DNA of 54,985 nucleotides from Candidatus Nealsoniibacteriota bacterium (GTDB taxonomy: Bacteria; Patescibacteriota; Minisyncoccia; Minisyncoccales; GWA2-38-27): the NCBI GenBank assembly GCA_030617105.1, contig JAUWWC010000004.1, positions 1 to 54,985 on the forward strand. The letters are read 5' to 3'. The position numbers and the translations under genes are program-made. Of this stretch, positions 37,858-46,027 are shown in pieces. Each line of letters opens with the position of its first letter. Positions within the stretch are counted from its first letter, which is position 1. The notes beneath the pieces were generated by a model. It saw only the letters and a list, made by a program, of their open reading frames with translations. It did not search any database and had not been told where the DNA came from.

Positions 37858-38721
37858 TGCAAGGGTCAGGAAGAATGCGATGCTTATTGCAATGATTTGT
37901 CTCATATGCAAGAATGTATTGACTTTGCTGTAAAAGCTGGTTTTATGACTGAAGAAGAAGCAGAAAATGCTAAGAAGATGGCTGAAATGGGACTTACTAC
38001 TGGGCCTGGTGGATGTCAAAGCAAGGAAGAATGCGATGCTTATTGTCAGAACCCAGATAATATGGAGGAGTGTATAGAATTTGGAGAAAAAATGGGAATG
38101 ATTAGTCCAGAAGAAAAAGAAATGATGATGCAGGGCGGGCCAGGTGGTTGTATGGGTAAAGAAGAATGTGAGACATATTGTAAAGATCCTAATAATGCTG
38201 AAGAATGTATTAAATTTGGTGTAGAACAGGGCTTTATGACTCCTGAAGAAGCAGAAGAAATGTTAAAAGGCATGCATGGACCTGCTCCAGAAGGAGAAAT
38301 GCCTCCAGGCGAGATGCCTGGTCCAGAAGAAGAATTTTACGGACCTGGTGGCTGCAAAACCCCAGAAGAATGCGAAGAATACTGCTCAAAGCCAGAGCAC
38401 TCTGAAGAATGTCAGCAATTTAAAATTGAAACCCATCCAGCAGAACCTCCAGAAGGAGAATATATGCCTCCTGCTGGGGAAACAGAACCTTACAAAGATG
38501 AATTTCATGAGGGAAAGCCGCCAGAAGAATATATAGCGCCAGAAGAATATATAGCGCCTCCTGAAGAGGAAAAACCACTTGAAGAAAAGCCAATTATTGA
38601 AGAAACAACTCCTCTTAAGGAAAGATTCTCCTCTTTTGCTAGAAAAATAGGTCTTCGTTCAATTAAAACAGAAAACACTAATGTCTTTCTTGAAGCAGTA
38701 AGAAGGGTGTTGAGAAAATAA
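37858..38721 (+). pseudogene. Cys-repeat protein, continuation after in-frame TGA
   Basis: Same frame as 37135-37857. Four more repeats (CKGQEECDAYC, CQSKEECDAYC, CMGKEECETYC, CKTPEECEEYC), then a Pro/Glu-rich low-complexity region with EEYIAP repeats and a basic C-terminal helix (RSIKTENTNVFLEAVRRVLR). There is no proper start: the first internal start-like codon is TTG at 37897 inside a repeat. It is either a nonsense-broken gene, a sequence error, or a read-through. Confidence 0.7.
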
Positions 38722-38774
38722 AAGATCGCATATTTATCATTGAAAAACAATGAGAAAATTCTCGTTGTTTTTAT

Positions 38775-38803
38775 TTGATTTGCTAATTGATTTTTGCTAT
38801 AAA
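38775..38803 (+). promoter_or_regulatory. Leaderless promoter of the S41 protease gene
   Basis: TTGATT (38775-38780), a 17-bp spacer and TATAAA (38798-38803). The ATG at 38810 is 6 nt after the hexamer. Confidence 0.7.
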
Positions 38804-38809
38804 GATATA

Positions 38810-39982
38810 ATGTCGTTGTTTAAGAAGATTGTTTTAATAGTGGCTGTTTTTGCTGTTTTTGGTCTTGGGTTTTTGGTTGGAAAAAATACAGTTGTTTGTA
38901 AATTCTGCGCTCCAGAAGATCTTGATTTTTCTCTTTTCTGGGAGGCATGGCATAAGATTCAGCAAGAATATGTTAGTCCTGGAGACATTAATATTCAAGA
39001 GCTAATTTATGGGGCAATTTCTGGGATGGTAGAATCAATAGGAGACCCATATACTGTATTTTTTAATCCAGGAGATACTAAGAAATTCTTAGAAGATATA
39101 GGCGGTGAATTTGAAGGGGTTGGAATGGAGATTGGCATAAGAGAGAGCCAGCTTCAAGTTATTGCTCCCTTAGAAGGAACTCCTGCTCAAAAAGCTGGGC
39201 TTAGGCCAGGTGATATAATTATAAAGATAGATGGTGTTTCAACTATAGATATTACTATTGAGGAAGCAGTAACTCTTATTCGTGGGCCAAAAGGAACAGA
39301 AGTAACATTAACTATTATGCGGGATGAATGGGATACTTCTAAGGACTTTACTATTAAAAGAGCGGTTATTGAGATTCCTTCTTTGAAATGGGAGCTAAAA
39401 CAAGAAAACATTGCATATATCAAGCTTTATCACTTTTCTGAGAAAGTTGACCAAGATTTCACAGAAATGGCAACCCACATCTTAAAAAGCCCAAGTGAAA
39501 AGATAATTTTAGATTTAAGAAATAATCCTGGAGGTTATTTGGAAAAAGCTCAAGATATTGCTGGCTGGTTTTTAGAAAAAGGACAAGTCGTGGTTATTGA
39601 AGATTTTGGCAAGGAAGAAGAACAAGTGGTGTATAAAGCCAAGGGTAATTCTAAGTTTTTAGATTATCCAGTCGTGATTCTAATCAATCAGGGTTCAGCT
39701 TCTGCTTCTGAGATTTTAGCTTCAGCTCTGCGTGATAATCGTAATATAAAGATAATTGGGGAAACTTCTTTTGGAAAAGGCTCTGTTCAGAAGTTAGAAA
39801 GCTTAAGAGATGGTTCCAGTTTAAAAATTACAATAGCTAATTGGCTAACACCTAAAGGCGAGTTGATTACCGATAAAGGTTTAGAGCCAGATATTAAAGT
39901 AGAAATGACAGGAGAGGATTATGAGCAGGATAGAGACCCTCAGCTTAAAAAAGCCCTTGAAATAATAAAAGGAGTAGAGTAA
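38810..39982 (+). CDS. C-terminal processing protease (S41 family, CtpA/Prc-like)
   Basis: A membrane-anchored periplasm-side serine protease, 390 aa. The N-terminal span is VLIVAVFAVFGLGFLVG. A PDZ domain (GVGMEIGIRESQLQVIAP, GLRPGDIIIKIDG) and a tail-specific protease domain follow, with the catalytic Ser in NQGSASASEILA and the catalytic Lys in SFGKGSVQK. I chose the ATG at 38810 because it follows a promoter by 6 nt. A longer frame to 38750 would include the promoter. Processes exported proteins or cell-wall enzymes. Confidence 0.93.
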   Translation: MSLFKKIVLIVAVFAVFGLGFLVGKNTVVCKFCAPEDLDFSLFWEAWHKIQQEYVSPGDINIQELIYGAISGMVESIGDPYTVFFNPGDTKKFLEDIGGEFEGVGMEIGIRESQLQVIAPLEGTPAQKAGLRPGDIIIKIDGVSTIDITIEEAVTLIRGPKGTEVTLTIMRDEWDTSKDFTIKRAVIEIPSLKWELKQENIAYIKLYHFSEKVDQDFTEMATHILKSPSEKIILDLRNNPGGYLEKAQDIAGWFLEKGQVVVIEDFGKEEEQVVYKAKGNSKFLDYPVVILINQGSASASEILASALRDNRNIKIIGETSFGKGSVQKLESLRDGSSLKITIANWLTPKGELITDKGLEPDIKVEMTGEDYEQDRDPQLKKALEIIKGVE

Positions 39983-39993
39983 GATAAAACAAT

Positions 39994-40443
39994 ATGAGGA
40001 TAATTCTTCTCCAAGATGTAGAGAATGTGGGAAAGAAATACGAAATCAAAGATGTAAAAGATGGCTATGCCAGGAACTTTTTGATTCCAAAGGGTCTTGC
40101 CAAGCCAGCAACAAAGCAGGTTTTGGAATGGGTTGAAAAGCAAAAAGAGATTGAAAAGCAAAAAGTTGAAGAAGAATTAAAAGGGATTCAAAAAAAAGCC
40201 TCAAGCATTGATGGATTAGAAGTAATAATCTTTGTTAAGGTCGGGGAAGAACAAGAGTTATTTGAAAAAATAAATACTCAGAAAATCTCTGAAAAATTAA
40301 AGGAAATGGGATTTGCAGTTAAAAAAGAGCAGATTGATTTAGCTGAACCTATTGGAGAACTGGGTGAATTCCCAATAAAGGTTAAATTTGAACATAATTT
40401 AGAATCTGAAATAAGAGTAATTATTACAGAAGAGAAACAATAA
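39994..40443 (+). CDS. rplI: 50S ribosomal protein L9
   Basis: 149 aa. It begins [20 protein letters not shown], then [17 protein letters not shown], the N-terminal rRNA-binding domain, followed by the long connecting helix ([17 protein letters not shown]) and a C-terminal domain. Its TAA overlaps the ATG of pyrG by 1 nt. Confidence 0.96.
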   Translation: MRIILLQDVENVGKKYEIKDVKDGYARNFLIPKGLAKPATKQVLEWVEKQKEIEKQKVEEELKGIQKKASSIDGLEVIIFVKVGEEQELFEKINTQKISEKLKEMGFAVKKEQIDLAEPIGELGEFPIKVKFEHNLESEIRVIITEEKQ

Positions 40444-42062
40444 TGGCAAAATACATTTTTGTTGCAGGTGGCGTAATGTCTGGCATTGGAAAGGGGATAG
40501 CAGTATCTTCAATTGGCAGAATTTTAAAAAGCAAAGGATTTAGGGTTACTGCGATTAAGATTGACCCCTATATCAATGTTGATGCTGGAACTATGAATCC
40601 TATTGAGCATGGAGAGGTTTTTGTAACTGATGATGGGATTGAATGCGATCAGGATGTAGGAAATTATGAAAGATTCTTAGATGAAGATATTTATACAGAT
40701 AACTATATAACTACTGGCAGGGTTTATCAGGCAGTAATAAACAGGGAAAGAAACTTAGAATATGATGGCAGGTGCGTAGAAGTGGTTCCTGATATTCCTA
40801 ATGAAGTAATTTCCAGAATTAAACGAGCAGGAAGAAAAACAAAATCTGAGTTTGTATTAGTAGAAATAGGGGGGACAGTAGGGGAATATCAAAATATGCT
40901 ATTTCTGGAAGCTGCCAGAATGCTCAAATTAAGCCATCCTAAAGATGTGCTTTTTATTTTGGTAAGCTATCTTCCTGTGCCTAATATGATAGGAGAGATG
41001 AAGACAAAGCCAACGCAGTACGCTGTTAGAACCTTGAATTCAGCTGGTATTCAACCAAATATAATTCTGGCGCGTTCAGCAGTTGCTTTGGATGAAATCA
41101 GGAAAAAGAAAATATCAGTTTTCTGCAATGTTGCTCCGCAAGATGTTATTTCAGCTCCAGATATTGAAACAATCTATGAGGTTCCTCTTAATTTTGAAAA
41201 AGAAAATTTAGGCAATCGAATTTTAAAGAAATTAGATTTAAAGATAAAAAAGAAAAAAGACCTAAGGGATTGGAGAAAATTAGTAAAAACAATAAAGAAC
41301 GCTAAAGAAACAGTTAAAATTGGCATTGTGGGAAAGTATTTTGAAACAGGTAAATTCTGTTTAATGGACTCATACATATCAGTAATTGAAGCAGTAAAGC
41401 ATGCTTCATATTTTTTTAATAAGAAGCCGGAGATTTTCTGGCTGTCGGCAAGTAAATATGAGAAAAAACCTGTTCAAGTTGAAGAATTGAAGAAATACGA
41501 CGGCATTATTGTTCCAGGAGGCTTTGGAAATAGAGGAATAGAAGGGAAAATAAAAGCAATTAAATTCTGCAGGGAAAATAAAATCCCTTTTTTAGGACTT
41601 TGCTTGGGAATGCAATTAGCAGTAGTTGAGTTTGCCAGGAATGTTTGCAAATTAAAGAATGCGGGTTCAACTGAATTCTCAAAAACCAAAGAACCTGTAA
41701 TTGATGTTATGCCAGAGCAAAAAACTCTTTTAAAAGAAAAGAAATACGGTGGAACAATGAGATTAGGCGCATATAAATGTAAAATAAAGCCCAAGACAAT
41801 TAGTGCCAGGGCCTATGAGAAATCAACAGTATCTGAACGTCATCGCCACAGATATGAATTAAATAACGATTATAAGGAGATACTGGAAAAGAACGGATTA
41901 GTAATGGCAGGAAAGAATCCTGAGAAAGATTTAGTAGAGATAATTGAAGCTGAGAATCATCCCTTTTTTGTGGCTACTCAATTCCATCCAGAATTTAAAT
42001 CAAGGCCCTTAAGGCCTCATCCATTGTTTAGAGAATTTATCAGAGCCAGCATCAAAACTTAG
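40443..42062 (+). CDS. pyrG: CTP synthase
   Basis: Makes CTP from UTP, ATP and glutamine. 539 aa, standard length. The synthetase domain begins KYIFVAGGVMSGIGKGIAVS with the P-loop and IKIDPYINVDAGTMNPIEHG. The glutamine amidotransferase domain has the nucleophile Cys in FLGLCLGMQLA and the catalytic His/Glu in THFHPE-type VATQFHPEF. Translationally coupled to rplI, an unusual pairing. Confidence 0.98.
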   Translation: MAKYIFVAGGVMSGIGKGIAVSSIGRILKSKGFRVTAIKIDPYINVDAGTMNPIEHGEVFVTDDGIECDQDVGNYERFLDEDIYTDNYITTGRVYQAVINRERNLEYDGRCVEVVPDIPNEVISRIKRAGRKTKSEFVLVEIGGTVGEYQNMLFLEAARMLKLSHPKDVLFILVSYLPVPNMIGEMKTKPTQYAVRTLNSAGIQPNIILARSAVALDEIRKKKISVFCNVAPQDVISAPDIETIYEVPLNFEKENLGNRILKKLDLKIKKKKDLRDWRKLVKTIKNAKETVKIGIVGKYFETGKFCLMDSYISVIEAVKHASYFFNKKPEIFWLSASKYEKKPVQVEELKKYDGIIVPGGFGNRGIEGKIKAIKFCRENKIPFLGLCLGMQLAVVEFARNVCKLKNAGSTEFSKTKEPVIDVMPEQKTLLKEKKYGGTMRLGAYKCKIKPKTISARAYEKSTVSERHRHRYELNNDYKEILEKNGLVMAGKNPEKDLVEIIEAENHPFFVATQFHPEFKSRPLRPHPLFREFIRASIKT

Positions 42063-42075
42063 CCCGGCTAAGTTT

Positions 42076-42348
42076 TTACTCTACATTTACAACTTTAGCT
42101 GTTCGTTGAGATTTATCAAAACGTTTTATCCGTTTTGTTTTAAATTTAATTAAACCTTTTTTTGTTGCGTAGAGAGTATCGTCGTTTCCTCGTTTTACAT
42201 TTTTCCCAGGCAAAAACTTTGTTCCTCGCTGACGAACAATTATCATTCCTGGCTTAGTTTTTTGTCCTTCAAAAAGCTTAACGCCAAGATATTTTGGTCT
42301 AGAATCTCTTCCTAATTTTGTTGCTCCTTTTGCTTTTGTTTTAGCCAT
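42076..42348 (-). CDS. rpmA: 50S ribosomal protein L27
   Basis: 90 aa. [20 protein letters not shown] then LGVKLFEGQ and [19 protein letters not shown] are diagnostic. It lacks the long cleaved N-terminal extension of Firmicutes. It converges with pyrG (13-nt gap). Its promoter predicts a leaderless mRNA. Confidence 0.96.
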   Translation of the reverse strand: MAKTKAKGATKLGRDSRPKYLGVKLFEGQKTKPGMIIVRQRGTKFLPGKNVKRGNDDTLYATKKGLIKFKTKRIKRFDKSQRTAKVVNVE

Positions 42349-42356
42349 ATTTTTTT

Positions 42357-42385
42357 ATGTTATCAAAAATACAAACATTGGTCAA
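42357..42385 (-). promoter_or_regulatory. Leaderless promoter of rpmA
   Basis: Minus-strand TTGACC (42380-42385), 17-bp spacer, TAACAT (42357-42362). The ATG is 8 nt after the hexamer. The promoter lies inside the divergent 39-aa ORF. Confidence 0.7.
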
Positions 42386-42476
42386 ACGTTATAAACGTGA
42401 TATAATTCTATTTATAACAGTTTTCTTAATTTCTTTACTATCCTTTGCTATTGGATATATAATAAAGAATTTTTAA
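42357..42476 (+). CDS. Small single-span membrane protein (39 aa)
   Basis: Begins MLSKIQTLVKRYKRD then ILFITVFLISLLSFAIGYI, a basic helix plus one span. I recall similar tiny proteins near rpmA in CPR genomes, but the function is unknown. There is no clear ribosome site. Its first 29 nt are also the rpmA promoter. Confidence 0.5.
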   Translation: MLSKIQTLVKRYKRDIILFITVFLISLLSFAIGYIIKNF

Positions 42477-42559
42477 TTTCCAATTTTTAAATTCAAGAAT
42501 ATATATTTATACATTAACGAATCAAGGTTCTGACGAAATCAGGTTCTTATTTTTAAAAT

Positions 42560-43501
42560 ATGCGAGTTGCAATAATTGGTGGAGGTATATCTGGATTATA
42601 CTTAGCATGGAAGCTCTCCGAGAAAAAACATGATGTAACTGTTTTTGAAAGAAAAAAAGAAATTGGCAATGATGTCTGTTCAGGCCTTTTTTCTAAAAGA
42701 ATCCTTGATTTTATACCTCAAAGCCAAAAATTAATAGAAAATAGAATAAACCATGTTTTTCTTCATTTCCCTAAAAAAACAATTAGGGTTGATTTTTCTA
42801 AAGATTTCTTTGCAATGAGCCATTTTGAATTAGATAGATTAACAGCTGATTTAGCTCAAAAAGCAGGAGCTGAAATTATTTTAAATCATAATGTTTCTTT
42901 TTTGCCTGAAGGATTTGATAAAACAATTGGATGTGATGGGATTAATTCTATTGTTAGAAAAAGCTTAGGCCTTCCAGAACCCAAATATAGGTTAGGTATT
43001 TTAGGATTTGTACATAAACACTGTTCTGAAAATTATGTGGAAACCTGGCCAGTTAAAAATGGTTTTATCTGGAAAATTCCAAGAGGTTCTAAAATAGAAT
43101 ATGGAATAATGGCAAATCCTGAACAAGCTAATAAAATATTTGATGATTTCTTAAAAAACAAGAAGATTTCTCTTGAAAAGAAATCTAAATTAATTGCTCA
43201 GGGTTTAATAATACCATCAAATTCTTCAATTACTTTATGCGGGGAAGCTACTGGTTTAACAAAGCCATGGTCTGGCGGGGGAGTGATTTGGGGATTATTA
43301 GCAGCTAATATTCTTTTAGAGACATTTCCTGATTTTCTAAAATACAAAAGAGCTTTGAAAAGATTTTTTGTCCCAAAAATCATTTTTTCTAAAACAGTAG
43401 TTAAATTAGTTTATTTCTTAGGATATAAAATGCCCTGGTTATTATTAAAAAAAACCAGAATGGAATCTGATTTTTTAATAAAGAGGAAAGAGAACCTTTA
43501 G
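42560..43501 (+). CDS. FAD-dependent oxidoreductase, geranylgeranyl-reductase-like
   Basis: A 313-aa flavoprotein. The Rossmann dinucleotide motif is VAIIGGGISGLYLAWKLSEK, followed by VTVFERKKEIGNDVCSG (GGR-family C-S-G), FDKTIGCDGINSIVRK and the second FAD motif LCGEATGLTKPWSGGG. The family reduces isoprenoid double bonds of lipids or quinones. Its proximity to uppS (isoprenoid carrier) fits a polyprenyl role, by inference. Confidence 0.88.
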   Translation: MRVAIIGGGISGLYLAWKLSEKKHDVTVFERKKEIGNDVCSGLFSKRILDFIPQSQKLIENRINHVFLHFPKKTIRVDFSKDFFAMSHFELDRLTADLAQKAGAEIILNHNVSFLPEGFDKTIGCDGINSIVRKSLGLPEPKYRLGILGFVHKHCSENYVETWPVKNGFIWKIPRGSKIEYGIMANPEQANKIFDDFLKNKKISLEKKSKLIAQGLIIPSNSSITLCGEATGLTKPWSGGGVIWGLLAANILLETFPDFLKYKRALKRFFVPKIIFSKTVVKLVYFLGYKMPWLLLKKTRMESDFLIKRKENL

Positions 43502-43504
43502 AAG

Positions 43505-43546
43505 CCTGTTTACGTACAACAGGAGGAAAGGAAGGAGCAGACTTCT
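43505..43546. other. Hairpin cluster between the reductase and uppS
   Basis: CCTGTT-TACGTAC-AACAGG (43505-43523) lies within a purine-rich stretch. Outer AGAAG/CTTCT pairing competes with it. There is no T-run. Meaning unclear. Confidence 0.35.
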
Positions 43547-43588
43547 AAGTGGGGTGGTTCTCTTCCCTCAAGGTAAATGATGACTCAC

Positions 43589-43617
43589 TTGAAAAAGATC
43601 TATCTTTATCTTATAAT
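43589..43617 (+). promoter_or_regulatory. Promoter of uppS
   Basis: TTGAAA (43589-43594), a 17-bp spacer and TATAAT (43612-43617), 11 nt before the ATG, so the leader is only a few nt. Confidence 0.75.
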
Positions 43618-43628
43618 ACCTAAATATA

Positions 43629-44324
43629 ATGTCAACCCCAAAAATTCCATTTCATTTAGGAATCATTATTGATGGAAACAGAAGATGGGCAAAGAAAAAA
43701 GGCCTGCTTTCTTTTGAGGGCCATAGAAAAGGATTAGATAATGTTGAAAGAATAGGGGAGAGGTGTAGAAAACAAGGAATAAAGATTCTGACTCTTTATG
43801 TTTTTTCTACTGAAAACTGGGAAAGGTCTAAAAAAGAAGTAAAATATTTAATGAAGCTTTTTGAGGGGGTTCTAAGTAAAAAGAATATAAAAGAACTTGT
43901 TCAGAAAAATATAAAACTGCAAGTAATTGGTCAGAAAGAAAGATTGTCTCAATCACTTCAAAAAAAGATAAAACAAGGAGAAGAATTGACAAAAAACAAC
44001 AAAAAAGCAATTTTGAATTTATGCATTTCTTATGGCGGCAGACCAGAAATTGTTCAGGCAGTTAGAAATATTATTAAGAAAGGACTTTCTGTTAATGAAA
44101 TTAGCGAAGATTTAATTAGTAAGAATCTTTGGACAGCTAATTTACCTGAACCGGATTTTATCATCCGAACTGGGGGAGAACAACGCCTTTCCAATTTCTT
44201 AATTTGGCAATCTGCTTATTCTGAGTTTTACTTTACTAAAAAACTCTGGCCTGAATTCACTGAAAAGGACTTAGATGAAGCACTTTTAGATTTCTCTCAT
44301 CGCCACCGAAGATTCGGAAGATAA
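43629..44324 (+). CDS. uppS: Isoprenyl transferase (undecaprenyl diphosphate synthase)
   Basis: Makes the cis-polyprenyl diphosphate carrier of cell-wall and glycan synthesis. 231 aa. The catalytic Asp15 lies in IIIDGNRRWAKKKGL. FEGHRKGLDNV, LTLYVFSTENWERSK, LNLCISYGGRPEI and the C-terminal DFIIRTGGEQRLSNFLIWQS are all diagnostic. Supplies lipid carrier to the MurF-like, GT2 and GT39 enzymes in this window. Confidence 0.97.
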   Translation: MSTPKIPFHLGIIIDGNRRWAKKKGLLSFEGHRKGLDNVERIGERCRKQGIKILTLYVFSTENWERSKKEVKYLMKLFEGVLSKKNIKELVQKNIKLQVIGQKERLSQSLQKKIKQGEELTKNNKKAILNLCISYGGRPEIVQAVRNIIKKGLSVNEISEDLISKNLWTANLPEPDFIIRTGGEQRLSNFLIWQSAYSEFYFTKKLWPEFTEKDLDEALLDFSHRHRRFGR

Positions 44325-44349
44325 CTCTTTAAATTTTTAAATTAAATAA

Positions 44350-44377
44350 TAAAAAAGGCGATCCATTTGAATCGCCT
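44350..44377 (-). terminator. Terminator of the beta-barrel-like gene
   Basis: AGGCGAT/ATCGCCT stem. On the minus strand it is followed by TTTTTT. It may also weakly stop uppS transcription. Confidence 0.8.
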
Positions 44378-44405
44378 GTAGTTAATTTTCTGAGCTTTCG
44401 CAATT

Positions 44406-45050
44406 TTAGAATCTATATTCTAAACCAATGCCTATGGCATCATCTGTCTTGCGAAAACCTTTCATATAGTCGTTAACACGATACTCAACCACAAAGTAAA
44501 GATTTTCTCTTATCTTTGCTCCTACCTGAAGTTCCAACATATAAGTAGTGTCGGGTCTATCTGAATCATGTTTCCAAAGGTCTAAATCTCCCCATCCTTC
44601 GACAAAGAACCTTTCGGAGATATCTTTGTAGAAAGAGACACCGATTTGACCCCCTTTATTATCAGAACGATAAGGAAGAAAGTTAAACTTTACTCCACAG
44701 TCTTCAAGAATTGGCGGACGATAGCTTATGCCCAATCTTCCCAGAGAATCTATCTGAGACCCAGCATCTAACTCTGCCATTATTCCCCATTCTTTCCAAA
44801 ACTCATAGGTAAGACTGGTTTCTCCATAAAAGTCAGTGAAATTAGTTTCACTGCCTCCTTCTTCTGAAATAAAGTCTACAAATCCGAATATGTTGAAGTT
44901 ATTCGGAAGAGACTTAAATCCTGTGAAGGTGGTAACGCTTGGTTCTTCTGAAACACCCGCATAAACTCCCATCTTTAAGAAGTCTTGGGCTTTTGCGGAA
45001 ACTGAAAACAAAATTATTACCGCAATAATCATAAATAGCTTTTCTTTCAT
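44406..45050 (-). CDS. Secreted beta-barrel-like protein (214 aa)
   Basis: A signal peptide (KLFMIIAVIILFSVSAKAQ) is followed by alternating amphipathic strands rich in aromatic and Gly residues (FNIFGFVDFIS, TSLTYEFWKEWGIMAE, LYFVVEYRVNDY). The end is IGIGLEYRF, with a terminal Phe as in outer-membrane barrels. CPR bacteria are thought to lack a typical outer membrane, so the location is puzzling. It has its own strong promoter and terminator. Confidence 0.7.
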   Translation of the reverse strand: MKEKLFMIIAVIILFSVSAKAQDFLKMGVYAGVSEEPSVTTFTGFKSLPNNFNIFGFVDFISEEGGSETNFTDFYGETSLTYEFWKEWGIMAELDAGSQIDSLGRLGISYRPPILEDCGVKFNFLPYRSDNKGGQIGVSFYKDISERFFVEGWGDLDLWKHDSDRPDTTYMLELQVGAKIRENLYFVVEYRVNDYMKGFRKTDDAIGIGLEYRF

Positions 45051-45081
45051 TTTCTTACCCTTTCATAAAGTTTTCCATTTC

Positions 45082-45100
45082 TTTTACTTAACGAACTATA
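45082..45100 (-). repeat. 19-nt leader motif identical to 35312-35330
   Basis: Minus-strand TATAGTTCGTTAAGTAAAA begins 7 nt after the -10, the same spacing class as at 35312. The coding regions downstream are unrelated. Confidence 0.8.
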
Positions 45101-45107
45101 CGATTCA

Positions 45108-45136
45108 ATTATACACCTACTTTTCAAAATTGTCAA
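45108..45136 (-). promoter_or_regulatory. Promoter of the beta-barrel-like gene
   Basis: Minus-strand TTGACA (45131-45136), a 17-bp spacer ending AGGTG and TATAAT (45108-45113). Confidence 0.87.
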
Positions 45137-45170
45137 GCTTTTATGAATTATTTGCATTTTTTTTGTTTCA

Positions 45171-45207
45171 AAATGATACAATTAAGTAAAATAAATGATA
45201 CAATTAA
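45171..45207. repeat. 15-bp direct repeat, two copies 22 bp apart
   Basis: AAATGATACAATTAA at 45171-45185 and 45193-45207. Two helical turns apart on one face, between divergent promoters, so it could be an operator. Confidence 0.65.
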
Positions 45208-45287
45208 TTTAATTTTGTCAAGAGTAGAGAAGGGGATTGTGAGGGTTTTGAAAAGAAATTAAATCCCCGAAATTTACCCCAAAACGC

Positions 45288-45315
45288 TTGACAAATTCTA
45301 CCAGTATGATATAAT
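45288..45315 (+). promoter_or_regulatory. Promoter of the 96-aa two-span gene
   Basis: TTGACA (45288-45293), a 16-bp spacer and TATAAT (45310-45315). Confidence 0.83.
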
Positions 45316-45406
45316 GTAGGTAGAAAATAAAAACAGATTTATTTCTTGCTATTTAACCAGTTTAATTAGTTCATTGGCAATTTAATTAAAGAAAGCGAGG
45401 TGTAAA

Positions 45407-45697
45407 ATGTCTGAGAAAAAACAGACGGCAAAGAGTATTTACCTTTTTGGTGAGTCCGTCACTATTTGTATCATGACGGTGATGTTCATCGGAGGTATGG
45501 CCCTCGGGCTCAGTATGGGGCAGGGTTCTTTTCCCGGGAGTATTGGAACGGGTCCTCTTCCCAAAATGATCGGAATGGTGCCCACGATTGCTATCGTGGC
45601 AGCCGGTTTCGTAGCTTTGCTCCTTTTTATCATCGAGTGGTACTGCAGTCATGTTCGTATCAGGGCGCATTACGACAGGGACGTTGAGCAAGACTAA
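45407..45697 (+). CDS. Orphan two-span membrane protein (96 aa), G+C-rich
   Basis: Not recognised. Hydrophobic at about residues 18-37 (TICIMTVMFIGGMALGLSMG) and 58-78 (VPTIAIVAAGFVALLLFIIE), with a Gly/Pro-rich loop and a charged end (RIRAHYDRDVEQD). GCGAGGTG lies before the ATG. Its base composition is visibly G+C-richer than its neighbours, which hints at acquisition. Own promoter and terminator. Confidence 0.7.
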   Translation: MSEKKQTAKSIYLFGESVTICIMTVMFIGGMALGLSMGQGSFPGSIGTGPLPKMIGMVPTIAIVAAGFVALLLFIIEWYCSHVRIRAHYDRDVEQD

Positions 45698-45724
45698 CTT
45701 CAGTTTGACTGTCCGTGACACCAA

Positions 45725-45760
45725 GGCTCGTTTGGGTTAAATCCTGTACGAGCTTTTTTA
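45725..45760 (+). terminator. Terminator of the 96-aa two-span gene
   Basis: GCTCGT/ACGAGC stem with a 16-nt loop, followed by TTTTTT. Confidence 0.8.
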
Positions 45761-45779
45761 AGACAAAAAAAACACCACA

Positions 45780-45795
45780 CTGAAAAATTTTTCAG
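45780..45795. repeat. 16-bp perfect palindrome CTGAAAAATTTTTCAG
   Basis: Lies in a gene-free stretch (45761-45905). Candidate protein-binding site. Nothing else is seen there. Confidence 0.5.
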
Positions 45796-45909
45796 CAAGA
45801 ATTTTTTGACCTTGAAAAGGAAATTTCTAAAAAATTGGAATCCTAAAAGCCTTTTCTTAGCGATGAAACCAATTAAAAAAGAGATCTGAGGTGTGAATAA
45901 CTGCTCTTG

Positions 45910-45942
45910 ACCCTGTTAGAAGTTATCCACTTCTAACGGGGT
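45910..45942. promoter_or_regulatory. Inverted repeat abutting a promoter (second copy of the module)
   Basis: ACCCTGTTAGAAGT (45910-45923) pairs with ACTTCTAACGGGGT (45929-45942) over 14 bp. As at 35874-35941, the right arm's last base begins the -35 TTGACA. Confidence 0.7.
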
Positions 45943-45969
45943 TGACAATAGTTCTGGCTGGTATATGAT
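45942..45969 (+). promoter_or_regulatory. Promoter of the 41-aa acidic gene
   Basis: TTGACA (45942-45947), a 16-bp spacer and TATGAT (45964-45969). Confidence 0.75.
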
Positions 45970-46027
45970 ATTTACAATATTTAAAAAAGGTTGATTCTTT
46001 TGTAAATATTAGCAAATTAACAATAAA

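Noticed and set aside
37525-38019. Long minus-strand ORF across the Cys-repeat gene
   Set aside because: Shadow of repetitive coding sequence. No start context or promoter.
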